Assembly (NCBI GenBank): GCA_014584295.1
Contig: JACTNC010000058.1
Span: 1-64,000, forward strand
Direction: 5' to 3'
DNA length: 64,000 nt
DNA from: Verrucomicrobiota bacterium
GTDB lineage: Bacteria; Verrucomicrobiota; Verrucomicrobiia; Opitutales; Opitutaceae
This document shows positions 26,563-33,963 of this stretch, piece by piece. A program made the translations under genes and the position numbers. The first letter of the stretch is position 1; each line of letters starts with the position of its first letter. The notes below the pieces were generated by a model. It searched no databases. It saw nothing but the letters and a program-made list of their open reading frames with translations, and was not told the DNA's origin.

Positions 26563-27684
26563 ATGCACCTCAAAAAAATCATACCGCTGACTCTTACCTG
26601 TATCATGGGCATCACCACGACATTGAGCGCGAAGGAAATTCACGCGTTCATCGGCACCTACACGCCCGGCGCCAGCAAGGGGATCTATTCCGTCACCCTT
26701 GACCTGGACACCGGCAGACTCGGCCGGGTTTCCCTCGCCGCTGAAGCGACTGATCCGTCCTTCCTCGCCCTGTCTCCGGATCTCAAGTCGCTCTACGCGA
26801 TCAACGAATCAGGGGGACGCCTCCGCGCCTTCGCAATCGGAAGCGACTACGCGCTTCGCCCGCTGAACGACCTGCCAACCGACGCAGGCTACCCGGCAGA
26901 TCTCGGCGTTGATCCCAGCGGAAGAATCGTCATCGGCGCGATCTACGGCGGCGGCGCGGTCGTCGGCTTCCCGCTCCTGAAGGATGGCTCGCTCGGCAGC
27001 CGCTCCACGCTCGTGAAGCACAGTGGAAAATCAGTCAACGCAGCCCGGCAGGAGGCGCCTCACGCCCACGGCGTCACGTTCTCGCCCGATGGCAGGTTCG
27101 TCGTCATCCCCGACCTCGGCATCGATCAGGTCCGAGTCTACGAAATCGATGCATCGAAACCAGAGATCAGGCCTGCTCCCAAGGACCATCTCGCGATTCA
27201 ACCCGGCAGTGGACCGCGGCACGCCGCATTCTCCAAGGACGGAAAATTCCTGTACGTGATCAATGAGCTCTTCAGCACGATCACCGTCGCCTCCTTCATC
27301 GCCAAGACCGGCGGCCTGACAACCCAACAGACCGTGAGCACACTGCCATCCGGTTATGCGGGACAAAGCACAACCGCCGAAATCGCGCTCCATCCCAATG
27401 GGCGTTTTGTCTACGGTTCCAACCGGGGACACGACAGCATTGCGCAGTTCGGCCGCGACAGGAAGACCGGGAGGCTCACCCTTCTCGACATCACTTCAAC
27501 CGGTGGCAAGACACCGCGCAATTTTGCAATTACACCGGATGGCAGATGGCTCGTGGCCGCCAATCAGGACAGCGACTCGCTTGTCGTCTTCAAAATCGAC
27601 GGCAAGACCGGCGGCCTGACCGCCGTTGGAAGCCCAGTCAGCGTGCCCCGCCCGGTCTGCGTGCGATTCATGTCGTATCCTTGA
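26563..27684 (+). CDS. Lactonase family seven-bladed beta-propeller (secreted)
   Basis: 373 residues. A signal peptide (LKKIIPLTLTCIMGITTTLSA, about 3-23) precedes the lactonase family fold. Typical blocks are HAFIGTYTPGASKGIYSVTLDLDTGRL (two stretches), PSFLALSPDLKSLYAINE, GSGPRHAAFSKDGKFLYVINE and TPRNFAITPDGRWLVAANQDSD. Cytoplasmic relatives (Pgl of E. coli) hydrolyse 6-phosphogluconolactone. A secreted member must act on another lactone, or on cell-surface substrates, so the Pgl name is not used here. Confidence 0.88.
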   Translation: MHLKKIIPLTLTCIMGITTTLSAKEIHAFIGTYTPGASKGIYSVTLDLDTGRLGRVSLAAEATDPSFLALSPDLKSLYAINESGGRLRAFAIGSDYALRPLNDLPTDAGYPADLGVDPSGRIVIGAIYGGGAVVGFPLLKDGSLGSRSTLVKHSGKSVNAARQEAPHAHGVTFSPDGRFVVIPDLGIDQVRVYEIDASKPEIRPAPKDHLAIQPGSGPRHAAFSKDGKFLYVINELFSTITVASFIAKTGGLTTQQTVSTLPSGYAGQSTTAEIALHPNGRFVYGSNRGHDSIAQFGRDRKTGRLTLLDITSTGGKTPRNFAITPDGRWLVAANQDSDSLVVFKIDGKTGGLTAVGSPVSVPRPVCVRFMSYP

Positions 27685-27724
27685 ACCTGATACGTTCGCG
27701 AGAACCCACGCCTTCGCTTGCACC

Positions 27725-28456
27725 TCATTTTTTGAGCAGCCTCGCCAGCGGTTTCTGGATGGCGTCCGCCCAGATCTTGTAACCCGCGGCATTCGGGTGA
27801 AGGAGGTCGGGCATGATGTCCTTCGAAAGTGTGCCGTCCGGCTGGAGAAAGCGCTTGTTGATGTTGAGAAACACGACGTGATCTCCGTCCTTCAACTTCG
27901 CGATCATCTTGTTGATCGCATCGACCTGCGCGCGGGCGGGCGAGTCCTTTTCACCTCTGGGGAAAATTGCCAGCAGTAGTATCCTCGTCGATGGAAGCTT
28001 CGCACGCAGGTGCTCAACGATGACGCGCACACCCTCCGCCGTTTCGACCTCGGTATTTCGAGGCGTAATCTTGTCTCGTTCAAAACCCGTGTTGTTTGTG
28101 CCGATCATCAGAACCACAACCTTCGGGGAGATCCCGTCCAACTCACCATTTTCGATTCGCCACAGCACATGCTGGGTACGGTCACCGCTTATGCCGAAGT
28201 TCGCAGCCTTGAGCGGCGCAAAACGCTCCTCCCAGATCGCCAGCCCTTCTCTTCTCCAGAAATCCGTGATCGAGTCCCCAAGAAACAGGACGTCGACATT
28301 TCCGGCCTTGGCGATTTCGACAAATCCCTTGTGACGGGCAACCCACTTTTCATCACGCGGCACCGGCACAATCGCGGTATTCGCGTGGAGCGAAACGGCA
28401 AACACTGCCGTGAGGAGAAAGGACATCAAACCACGGGGAAGGCGGAAGGAGTTCAT
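27725..28456 (-). CDS. SGNH/GDSL hydrolase, secreted
   Basis: 243 residues from the ATG at 28456, which places a good signal peptide first (RLPRGLMSFLLTAVFAVSLHA). Block I is FLGDSITDFW (catalytic Ser), block II is NFGISGDRTQ, block III is LMIGTNNTG and block V is DLLHPNAAGY (Asp and His). It is of the platelet-activating-factor acetylhydrolase-like group, often carbohydrate esterases in this phylum. It converges with the lactonase family gene. Confidence 0.9.
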   Translation of the reverse strand: MNSFRLPRGLMSFLLTAVFAVSLHANTAIVPVPRDEKWVARHKGFVEIAKAGNVDVLFLGDSITDFWRREGLAIWEERFAPLKAANFGISGDRTQHVLWRIENGELDGISPKVVVLMIGTNNTGFERDKITPRNTEVETAEGVRVIVEHLRAKLPSTRILLLAIFPRGEKDSPARAQVDAINKMIAKLKDGDHVVFLNINKRFLQPDGTLSKDIMPDLLHPNAAGYKIWADAIQKPLARLLKK

Positions 28457-28564
28457 CAGCAACGGTGTTACCAGAGCTTCCCCTTCGGCACCAGAGTCAT
28501 TTTTCACTGCCGTCGTTCAGTTGACGCTTCGCCAAGTCTCGCGCTGACTGGACAGTTCATCTTC

Positions 28565-29845
28565 ATGGCAGACTTCCTGGATACGCCCGCCAACACCAAA
28601 CTTGAACGCGCCTTCCTCGTCGGCGTTCAGACTCCCAACATGGCGCCCGGCGAGGCTGCCGAGTTGCTCGGTGAACTGCGGGAGCTGGTGGAGAATCTCA
28701 AGCTGACTGTCTGTCAGTCCATCCTCGTCAATCTTCGCACGCCCACACCCTCGCTGTTCCTTGGAAGCGGAAAGGCGGCAGAAATCGTGGAACTCGCCAA
28801 GGCGCAAGAGGCGGACGTGATTGTTTTCGACGAGGCCCTGTCGCCCGCTCAGCAACGCAATTGGGAAAAACTCTCCGGACTTGCCGTGATCGATCGCCAG
28901 GAGGTGATTCTCGAAGTCTTCGCCGATCGTGCACAAACGAGGGAGGCGGTGCTGCAGGTCGCGCTGGCACGCATGGAGTATTCCCTCCCGCGCCTGACGC
29001 GCGCCTGGACCCATCTTTCGCGTCAGCGAGGCAAAGGTGCGCTGGGCGGCGAGGGTGAAACCCAGCTCGAACAGGACCGCCGCATCGTTCGCGATCGCAT
29101 CGTCCATCTCAAGGGAGAGCTCGCCGAAGTCCGCAAGCAACGCAGCACCCAGCGCCGTCGGCGGCAGCGCGTGCCCGTGCCCACGGCCGCAATTGTCGGC
29201 TACACCAACGCAGGCAAGTCCTCGCTGCTCAACGCGCTCACCGGTGCAAGTGTGCTCGCCGAGGACAAGCTCTTCGCCACCCTCGATCCCACCACGCGGC
29301 AACTGCAGTTGGGCGGCAACCAGAAGCTGCTCGTCACGGATACCGTCGGTTTCATCCGCAACCTGCCACACGGCCTGGTCGAGGCGTTCAAGGCGACCCT
29401 CGAGGAGGTTGTCGTCGCCGACTTTCTGATTCACGTCCTCGATGTAACGAGTCCCAACGTGGAGCACCACCACGCGACGACCCTCGCCGTCCTTGAGGAA
29501 CTCGGAGCAGCCGACAAACCGATCATCACGGTTTTGAACAAGGTGGACCTGGCCGATGCCGCTACCCTCCGGCGCGCACACCACCTTGTTCCGGATGCGC
29601 TTCAACTCTCCGCCCGCACAGGTGCGGGTTTACCCGCCCTTGTCGAACGCTGCCTCGAGCAGATCGCAGATTCACTGCACATGACCACCCTGCTCATTCC
29701 TCACGACCGCTATGAGGTCGTGGCCCGCCTCCATCAGGTCGGCCACGTCCAGCACGAAGAGCAGCGTGACGAAGGTGTCTTCATCCAGGGCCGCTTCCCT
29801 CCGTCACAATCAGCCGTTTTCACGCCGTTTGTTGTCCCGGAGTAA
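28565..29845 (+). CDS. hflX: GTPase HflX
   Basis: 426 residues from the ATG at 28565 (ADFLDTPANTKLERAFLVGV); the open frame runs much further upstream over the SGNH gene on the other strand and is not coding there. The HflX N-terminal domain includes TPTPSLFLGSGKAAEI and GEGETQLEQDRR. The G domain has G1 GYTNAGKSSLLNAL, G3 DTVGFIRNLPHGLVEAFKAT and G4 NKVD. HflX is a ribosome-associated GTPase that splits stalled 70S ribosomes under heat stress. Confidence 0.96.
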   Translation: MADFLDTPANTKLERAFLVGVQTPNMAPGEAAELLGELRELVENLKLTVCQSILVNLRTPTPSLFLGSGKAAEIVELAKAQEADVIVFDEALSPAQQRNWEKLSGLAVIDRQEVILEVFADRAQTREAVLQVALARMEYSLPRLTRAWTHLSRQRGKGALGGEGETQLEQDRRIVRDRIVHLKGELAEVRKQRSTQRRRRQRVPVPTAAIVGYTNAGKSSLLNALTGASVLAEDKLFATLDPTTRQLQLGGNQKLLVTDTVGFIRNLPHGLVEAFKATLEEVVVADFLIHVLDVTSPNVEHHHATTLAVLEELGAADKPIITVLNKVDLADAATLRRAHHLVPDALQLSARTGAGLPALVERCLEQIADSLHMTTLLIPHDRYEVVARLHQVGHVQHEEQRDEGVFIQGRFPPSQSAVFTPFVVPE

Positions 29846-29895
29846 GGTCGCTGCGCTGCGCCCCAGCGCCTCAACATTCCTGAATACATCCCCTA

Positions 29896-30053
29896 GGGAC
29901 ACGCTTCGTCGCACTCAAAAACCCCGCCCGGGAGGGGCACGCTTCGTCGTGCCCGGTTTGACCTCAGAGCGTCGCGGACGCTCCCAGCTTCCGATTTCAA
30001 TCCCTGCAGACCTGAAAAAGTCTGCGCCACGCGGGTCACGCTGCGTCGTGACC
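29896..30053. repeat. Three copies of a 21-bp REP-like palindrome
   Basis: Copies at 29896-29916, 29934-29954 and 30033-30053 share the pattern GGGnCACGCTkCGTCGTGnCC, and two of them are near-perfect palindromes. Between the second and third is a further hairpin, GAGCGTC-GCG-GACGCTC (29967-29983). The cluster lies between convergent hflX and the Dabb gene and could stop transcription from both sides, or be a REP array. Confidence 0.75.
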
Positions 30054-30064
30054 AGCCCCGTCGC

Positions 30065-30364
30065 CTATTGCGCGTCGTAGATCTGCACCTTCGACCAGTA
30101 GGTCTTAAATGCGTTGATGAACCTCTCGTGGATCGGATCCACTTGGTAGGCGTCGTGCGCGGCCACGTCCTTGCAGATCACGGTGAGCGCGACGGAGTAC
30201 GAACGGTCGATCACGGGACGAGGTGTCGTGGCCGCGGGAGTACCCACGTAGACGGCCGAGACGGAAGGAATCGTGCCCAGCGACTCAACGCCCTTGCGAA
30301 ATTCGGCGCGCTCCGAGTCGGTCAGTTCAGGTTTGAGCCAGAAATAGACGGTATGAACAAGCAT
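30065..30364 (-). CDS. Dabb (stress-responsive A/B barrel) family protein
   Basis: 99 residues. The Dabb pattern is plain: MLVHTVYFWLKPELTDSERAEF at the start, SVSAVYVGTPA, DRSYSVALTVICKDVAAHDAYQVDPIHERFIN at the end (three stretches). It is a small dimeric ferredoxin-like barrel. The family includes plant stress proteins and enzymes of polyketide cyclisation. No substrate can be inferred. Confidence 0.9.
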   Translation of the reverse strand: MLVHTVYFWLKPELTDSERAEFRKGVESLGTIPSVSAVYVGTPAATTPRPVIDRSYSVALTVICKDVAAHDAYQVDPIHERFINAFKTYWSKVQIYDAQ

Positions 30365-30414
30365 GGATGAAAGGGATTCGACTCAACCGGATCGAATCTT
30401 CCAAAAAACTCGAC

Positions 30415-30446
30415 CTCAAAAACCGTCCGGCGTCGCAAAACGCCGG
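30415..30446 (-). terminator. Rho-independent terminator of the pit operon
   Basis: On the minus strand CCGGCGT-TTTGCG-ACGCCGG is followed by ACGGTTTTTG. It is 40-70 bp after the pit stop codon. A second small hairpin (CCCCT...AGGGG at 30461-30475) lies between the two. Confidence 0.75.
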
Positions 30447-30485
30447 ATATTTTCTTATTTCCCCTCTGGAAGGGGATTGAGCCAA

Positions 30486-31547
30486 TCAAATCCAGAGACT
30501 TAGAAACCGCTGCGCGACCCAGCCCAGAAGCGCCGTGATGGGAAGCGTCAGGACCCATGCCCAGATGATGCGCGAGACCACACCCCACTTTACGGCGCTT
30601 GCACGCTTGGTCGCGCCCACGCCCATGATGGAGGTCGAAATCACGTGCGTCGTCGAAAGCGGCACGCCGATGTGCGTGGCAGCCTGGATGATCACCGCCG
30701 CTGTCGTTTCAGCCGCGAAACCGTGCACGGGTTGGAGCTTCACCATCTTATGACCCATGGTCTTGATGATACGCCACCCTCCAGCAGCCGTCCCCGCAGC
30801 CATGGTCAGCGCACACAGCACCATCACCCACCGCTCCACCTTGAACTCGGGTGTGCGCAGGAAATCCATCCAGAACGGAACGTTGTCAAAGGCACCGGAC
30901 TGCGTTCCCGTGAAGAGCGCCAGCGCAATGATTCCCATCGTCTTCTGGGCATCGTTGGATCCGTGACTGAACCCCATCCACGACGCGCTCACGAGCTGCA
31001 GTTTTCCAAACACGAGATTGATCACGCGCGGGCGCACCCTCTTCAGCACGACGTAAAGTATGAACATGATGATCGCCCCGATGATAAATCCCATCAGCGG
31101 AGATATCACCATCGGGAGAACCACCTTGGGCCACAGGCCCGTATGCTTTCCAGCCGCATCGATCACCGACCAGTGCAGCACGTGCCAGTCCCCCGCACTC
31201 GTGCCCACCGCCGCGCCGCAAAGTCCGCCGACAAGGGCGTGACTGGAACTCGATGGCAGCCCCAGCCACCAGGTAAAGAGGCCCCACACGATGGCGCTAA
31301 GCAGGGCTGCAAGCACGGTCACCATCGTGAGCGCATGCATGTCCACCAAGCCGCGGCCGATCGTCGTCGCGACCGCGGTCCCCCACATGGCTCCCGCGAG
31401 ATTGAAAACCGCGGCCATGGCCAGCGCCTGGCGCGGGGACAGGACCTTGGTCGACACGACCGTCGCGATCGCGTTGGCCGCATCGTGAAATCCGTTGATG
31501 TATTCGAACACCAACGCCGCGAGAAGCACCAGCAGGAAGAGCGTCAT
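30486..31547 (-). CDS. Inorganic phosphate transporter, PiT family
   Basis: 353 residues with about ten membrane helices. PiT signatures in both halves: FEYINGFHDAANAIATVVSTKVLSP (first half, two stretches) and WMGFSHGSNDAQKTMGI (second half), plus SSSHALVGGLCGAAVG. It carries phosphate into the cell together with protons or sodium. It is 12 bp after the DUF47 gene, the usual partner. Confidence 0.95.
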   Translation of the reverse strand: MTLFLLVLLAALVFEYINGFHDAANAIATVVSTKVLSPRQALAMAAVFNLAGAMWGTAVATTIGRGLVDMHALTMVTVLAALLSAIVWGLFTWWLGLPSSSSHALVGGLCGAAVGTSAGDWHVLHWSVIDAAGKHTGLWPKVVLPMVISPLMGFIIGAIIMFILYVVLKRVRPRVINLVFGKLQLVSASWMGFSHGSNDAQKTMGIIALALFTGTQSGAFDNVPFWMDFLRTPEFKVERWVMVLCALTMAAGTAAGGWRIIKTMGHKMVKLQPVHGFAAETTAAVIIQAATHIGVPLSTTHVISTSIMGVGATKRASAVKWGVVSRIIWAWVLTLPITALLGWVAQRFLSLWI

Positions 31548-31559
31548 GGACCAGCCTGC

Positions 31560-32198
31560 TCAGGAGTACTTCAGGACGATCTGAAAAACGACGTTGCCGG
31601 CGTCGCGGCACCGGTCGATGCACTTCTCGGTCATTTCGAAGAGATCCTGGAGAATCATGGTCTCCTTCGCGTCAGTCGGCCCGACGTAAAGCTCCCGGAT
31701 GAGCCCCAGCATGACCTTGTCCGCCTCGCCCTCCGCATATTTCAGCTTCTCATTGGCCTCCTGCACGCCCTCGAGTTTCGCCCCTTTGCGAAGCTGTTTT
31801 ACCATGAATGCAACCGCTCCCGCCGCCTGACCAAGCAGTTCGGCCTGTCTGATGAAACCCTCGCGCGGAAGCCTGCCCGGATAGAGCGAGATACGTCTCA
31901 CCAACTTTTCAACAGTCTTGGGGATTCGATAAAGGGCGAGTGAAAGCGCCTCGATATCCTCGCGCTCCAAGGGCGTCACAAACGTCTTGCACAGCTCCTC
32001 CGTGATCTGACTGGTGATCTGTTTGTTCTTCTGGCGGCTCTGAATGAACTCATCGAGATCGCTCGACGCCGTGTAGGCGTTCCCCCGCTGCAGATAGGCG
32101 GAGAAGAGCTTCGTGCTAGCCAGCACCTCATCCGCACTCGCCTCAAGCAAGTCATAGAACTTCTCATCTTTGCCAAAGAGTTTTCGAAGCGAGAGCAT
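31560..32198 (-). CDS. DUF47 (PhoU-like) regulator of phosphate transport
   Basis: 212 residues, all helical, with the DUF47 pattern: LFGKDEKFYDLLEASADEVL at the start, TFVTPLEREDIEALSLALYRIPKTVEKLVRR in the middle (two stretches) and AEGEADKVMLGLIRELY near the end. DUF47 proteins resemble PhoU and are normally encoded next to Pit transporters, as here. It probably tunes Pit activity. A clear Pho box was not seen upstream. Confidence 0.94.
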   Translation of the reverse strand: MLSLRKLFGKDEKFYDLLEASADEVLASTKLFSAYLQRGNAYTASSDLDEFIQSRQKNKQITSQITEELCKTFVTPLEREDIEALSLALYRIPKTVEKLVRRISLYPGRLPREGFIRQAELLGQAAGAVAFMVKQLRKGAKLEGVQEANEKLKYAEGEADKVMLGLIRELYVGPTDAKETMILQDLFEMTEKCIDRCRDAGNVVFQIVLKYS

Positions 32199-32314
32199 GA
32201 TACCAAATCGTAAGGGAAATACCGCCCCCCTTGTAAACGACCTTTCACCCAGGAATCGAGCGTTTGCTTCAAATATATCCGTCCAAGTTGCTTAGACATC
32301 CCCCGCGGTGGCCC

Positions 32315-33301
32315 TCATCTATCGGACCGCGGATGTGGAGTACCTTGCTCTCGCCGTAAATCGGATCGAGCGAAATGAACCAAATCGTCTGTCACCCGCC
32401 TCTGCCATTCAGCAATGTCGCACTCCGAATATTTGCTCCAGCCTTCGCGCGTTTTCATGCCAAGCCGACCTGAATTTACAAGACGCTTCAGTATATCAGG
32501 TGCTGCACTGTCATTGCATAAACTTGGAAAAACCTGGTCACAAACGGCAAGGTACACATCCAATCCTCCGAAATCAGCTGTTCCAAAAATACCAGTTACT
32601 GGCATTCGCCGGCCAAATCCACCTCGCACTACCGTATCAATATCGTCCGGCATGGCAACCCCGTCAGCCACCATCCGCATTGCCTCTCGCTGCAGCGCGA
32701 ATGCAAGCCTATTTCCCAGGAAGCCCGGAATCTCTTTTTGCAGAACAACCGCCTGTTTATCACAGCAATCAAGCATTGCCTTAACAGTCCTCAATATCGT
32801 CGGCGCGGTCTTGGTATGCGGCACAACTTCAACAAGCGGTATCAAGTGAGCAGGATTCCAATAGTGCAAGACGACGAACCGCCCCGCCGTCTCAGCATGG
32901 GCAAATGCTGAGCACAACCTCGAAGGTACAAATGTGGAAGTGTTACTCGCGAGAATCACCTCGGGGCCAGTCATACTTTCGAGTTTCCTGAACAATTGCT
33001 CCTTGATCTCGATAATCTCGGGAACCACTTCGAGAACAAGTCCGACGCCCGCGATCGCCGTTTCCAAGGCAGCAACAAAGGTTACCCTGGCAATAATATG
33101 ATCCACTTCCTCGGTTAAGAGGCCATGCTCGAGTAGCTGAACCGCGTTCTCTCGAATCGTGGAGATGCCCCGCTCCAATTGCTTAGGGCTAACATCCATC
33201 AAATGCACTTGGATGCCATGTGCCGCGAAACTGAGCGCAATGTTCGCGCCCATTGTCCCCGCACCCAGTACAGCAACGCTGGAGATTTCTTTCATTTCCA
33301 T
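32315..33301 (-). CDS. 3-hydroxyacyl-CoA dehydrogenase family protein
   Basis: 328 residues from the start at 33301 (MEMKEISSVAVLGAGTMGANIA); the frame runs 75 bp further upstream without family similarity. Rossmann motif GAGTMG, then ASNTSTFVPSRL, the catalytic His region GRFVVLHYWNPAHLIPLVEVV, and the C-terminal domain PGFLGNRLAFALQREAMRMVADGVA. It oxidises a 3-hydroxyacyl-CoA or a related hydroxyacid such as carnitine or gulonate using NAD+. It stands apart from the ketone-body operon further right. Base composition is lower in GC than the housekeeping region to its left. Confidence 0.85.
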   Translation of the reverse strand: MEMKEISSVAVLGAGTMGANIALSFAAHGIQVHLMDVSPKQLERGISTIRENAVQLLEHGLLTEEVDHIIARVTFVAALETAIAGVGLVLEVVPEIIEIKEQLFRKLESMTGPEVILASNTSTFVPSRLCSAFAHAETAGRFVVLHYWNPAHLIPLVEVVPHTKTAPTILRTVKAMLDCCDKQAVVLQKEIPGFLGNRLAFALQREAMRMVADGVAMPDDIDTVVRGGFGRRMPVTGIFGTADFGGLDVYLAVCDQVFPSLCNDSAAPDILKRLVNSGRLGMKTREGWSKYSECDIAEWQRRVTDDLVHFARSDLRREQGTPHPRSDR

Positions 33302-33938
33302 TTCTTGAAGAGCATAGAGTTCGAATTGCAACCCACATTCTCGCTCCAATCGGACCCGCATCTCCCGGCCCCTCAACCAACCAGCGCTCTACCGGCACGG
33401 CATCGCCCGCATTGAACGGCTTCAGGAGGCATTCGCCCAAAAAAGCCATCAGCCGACTCAGAGACTCTCGCTTGGGTGCGAAAACCGTGGCGCTGGCATC
33501 CAACACACAATCGTTCGATCGATCCTCTCTTCCTGTATCGGCCGGCCTGTGACACTGTAAAATGGCGCCGGAGAAATCCCAGCCATGTCCGAGAAGATAA
33601 GGAAAATTTGTATCGTCCCGTCGTAGTGCAGAAGGTTGCGATGATGCTGGCGGTCGCTTCCCCTTTGGATGCCCGCAGTATGTCACCGATCAGCCGTTGT
33701 GCGCCGTCTGGCGAAACATCCACCATTACCATGGCCACCCGAAATCCACTTCCAGAAACAACCACGATCCTTTGGCTGGAGTGGGACTCCAGCGGCCCAA
33801 ATTGGTTTCTCCATGACGTCACCCGGAATAGCGGTGCTGCCGTCGACCGTTGCCAAACACCTCCCATTCATCGCCACATTTCACTCAGGCGGGAAGGCAG
33901 ATGAGGGGAAAGTCAGAAATGAGACAACGGGACCAACA
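33302..33938. other. Gene-poor stretch with possible decayed coding fragments
   Basis: About 640 bp between divergent genes. Minus-strand fragments such as VDGSTAIPGDVMEKPIWAAG (about 33850-33790) and MVMVDVSPDGAQRLIGDILR (about 33730-33670) look protein-like but sit in different frames and match no family I recognise. This may be a dead gene; it could equally be chance. Confidence 0.35.
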
Positions 33939-33958
33939 TCTGAGCAGATAGGCGTAGC
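33939..33958 (+). promoter_or_regulatory. Regulon element copy 1 (upstream of clan-A glycoside hydrolase)
   Basis: TCTGAGCAGATAGGCGTAGC. It keeps all invariant positions of the element (GAG-N5-A-R-GCGTAG). A -10-like hexamer TACAGT follows at 33979-33984, 19 bp after GTAGCG. It points at the glycoside hydrolase and DUF5009 operon. Confidence 0.75.
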
Positions 33959-33963
33959 GCAAT

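Noticed and set aside
29896-30053. Possible CRISPR array
   Set aside because: Only three short palindromic units, uneven spacing and no cas genes.
30645-31943. 432-residue plus-strand frame opposite pit and DUF47
   Set aside because: His/Arg-rich mirror of two clearly conserved minus-strand genes.
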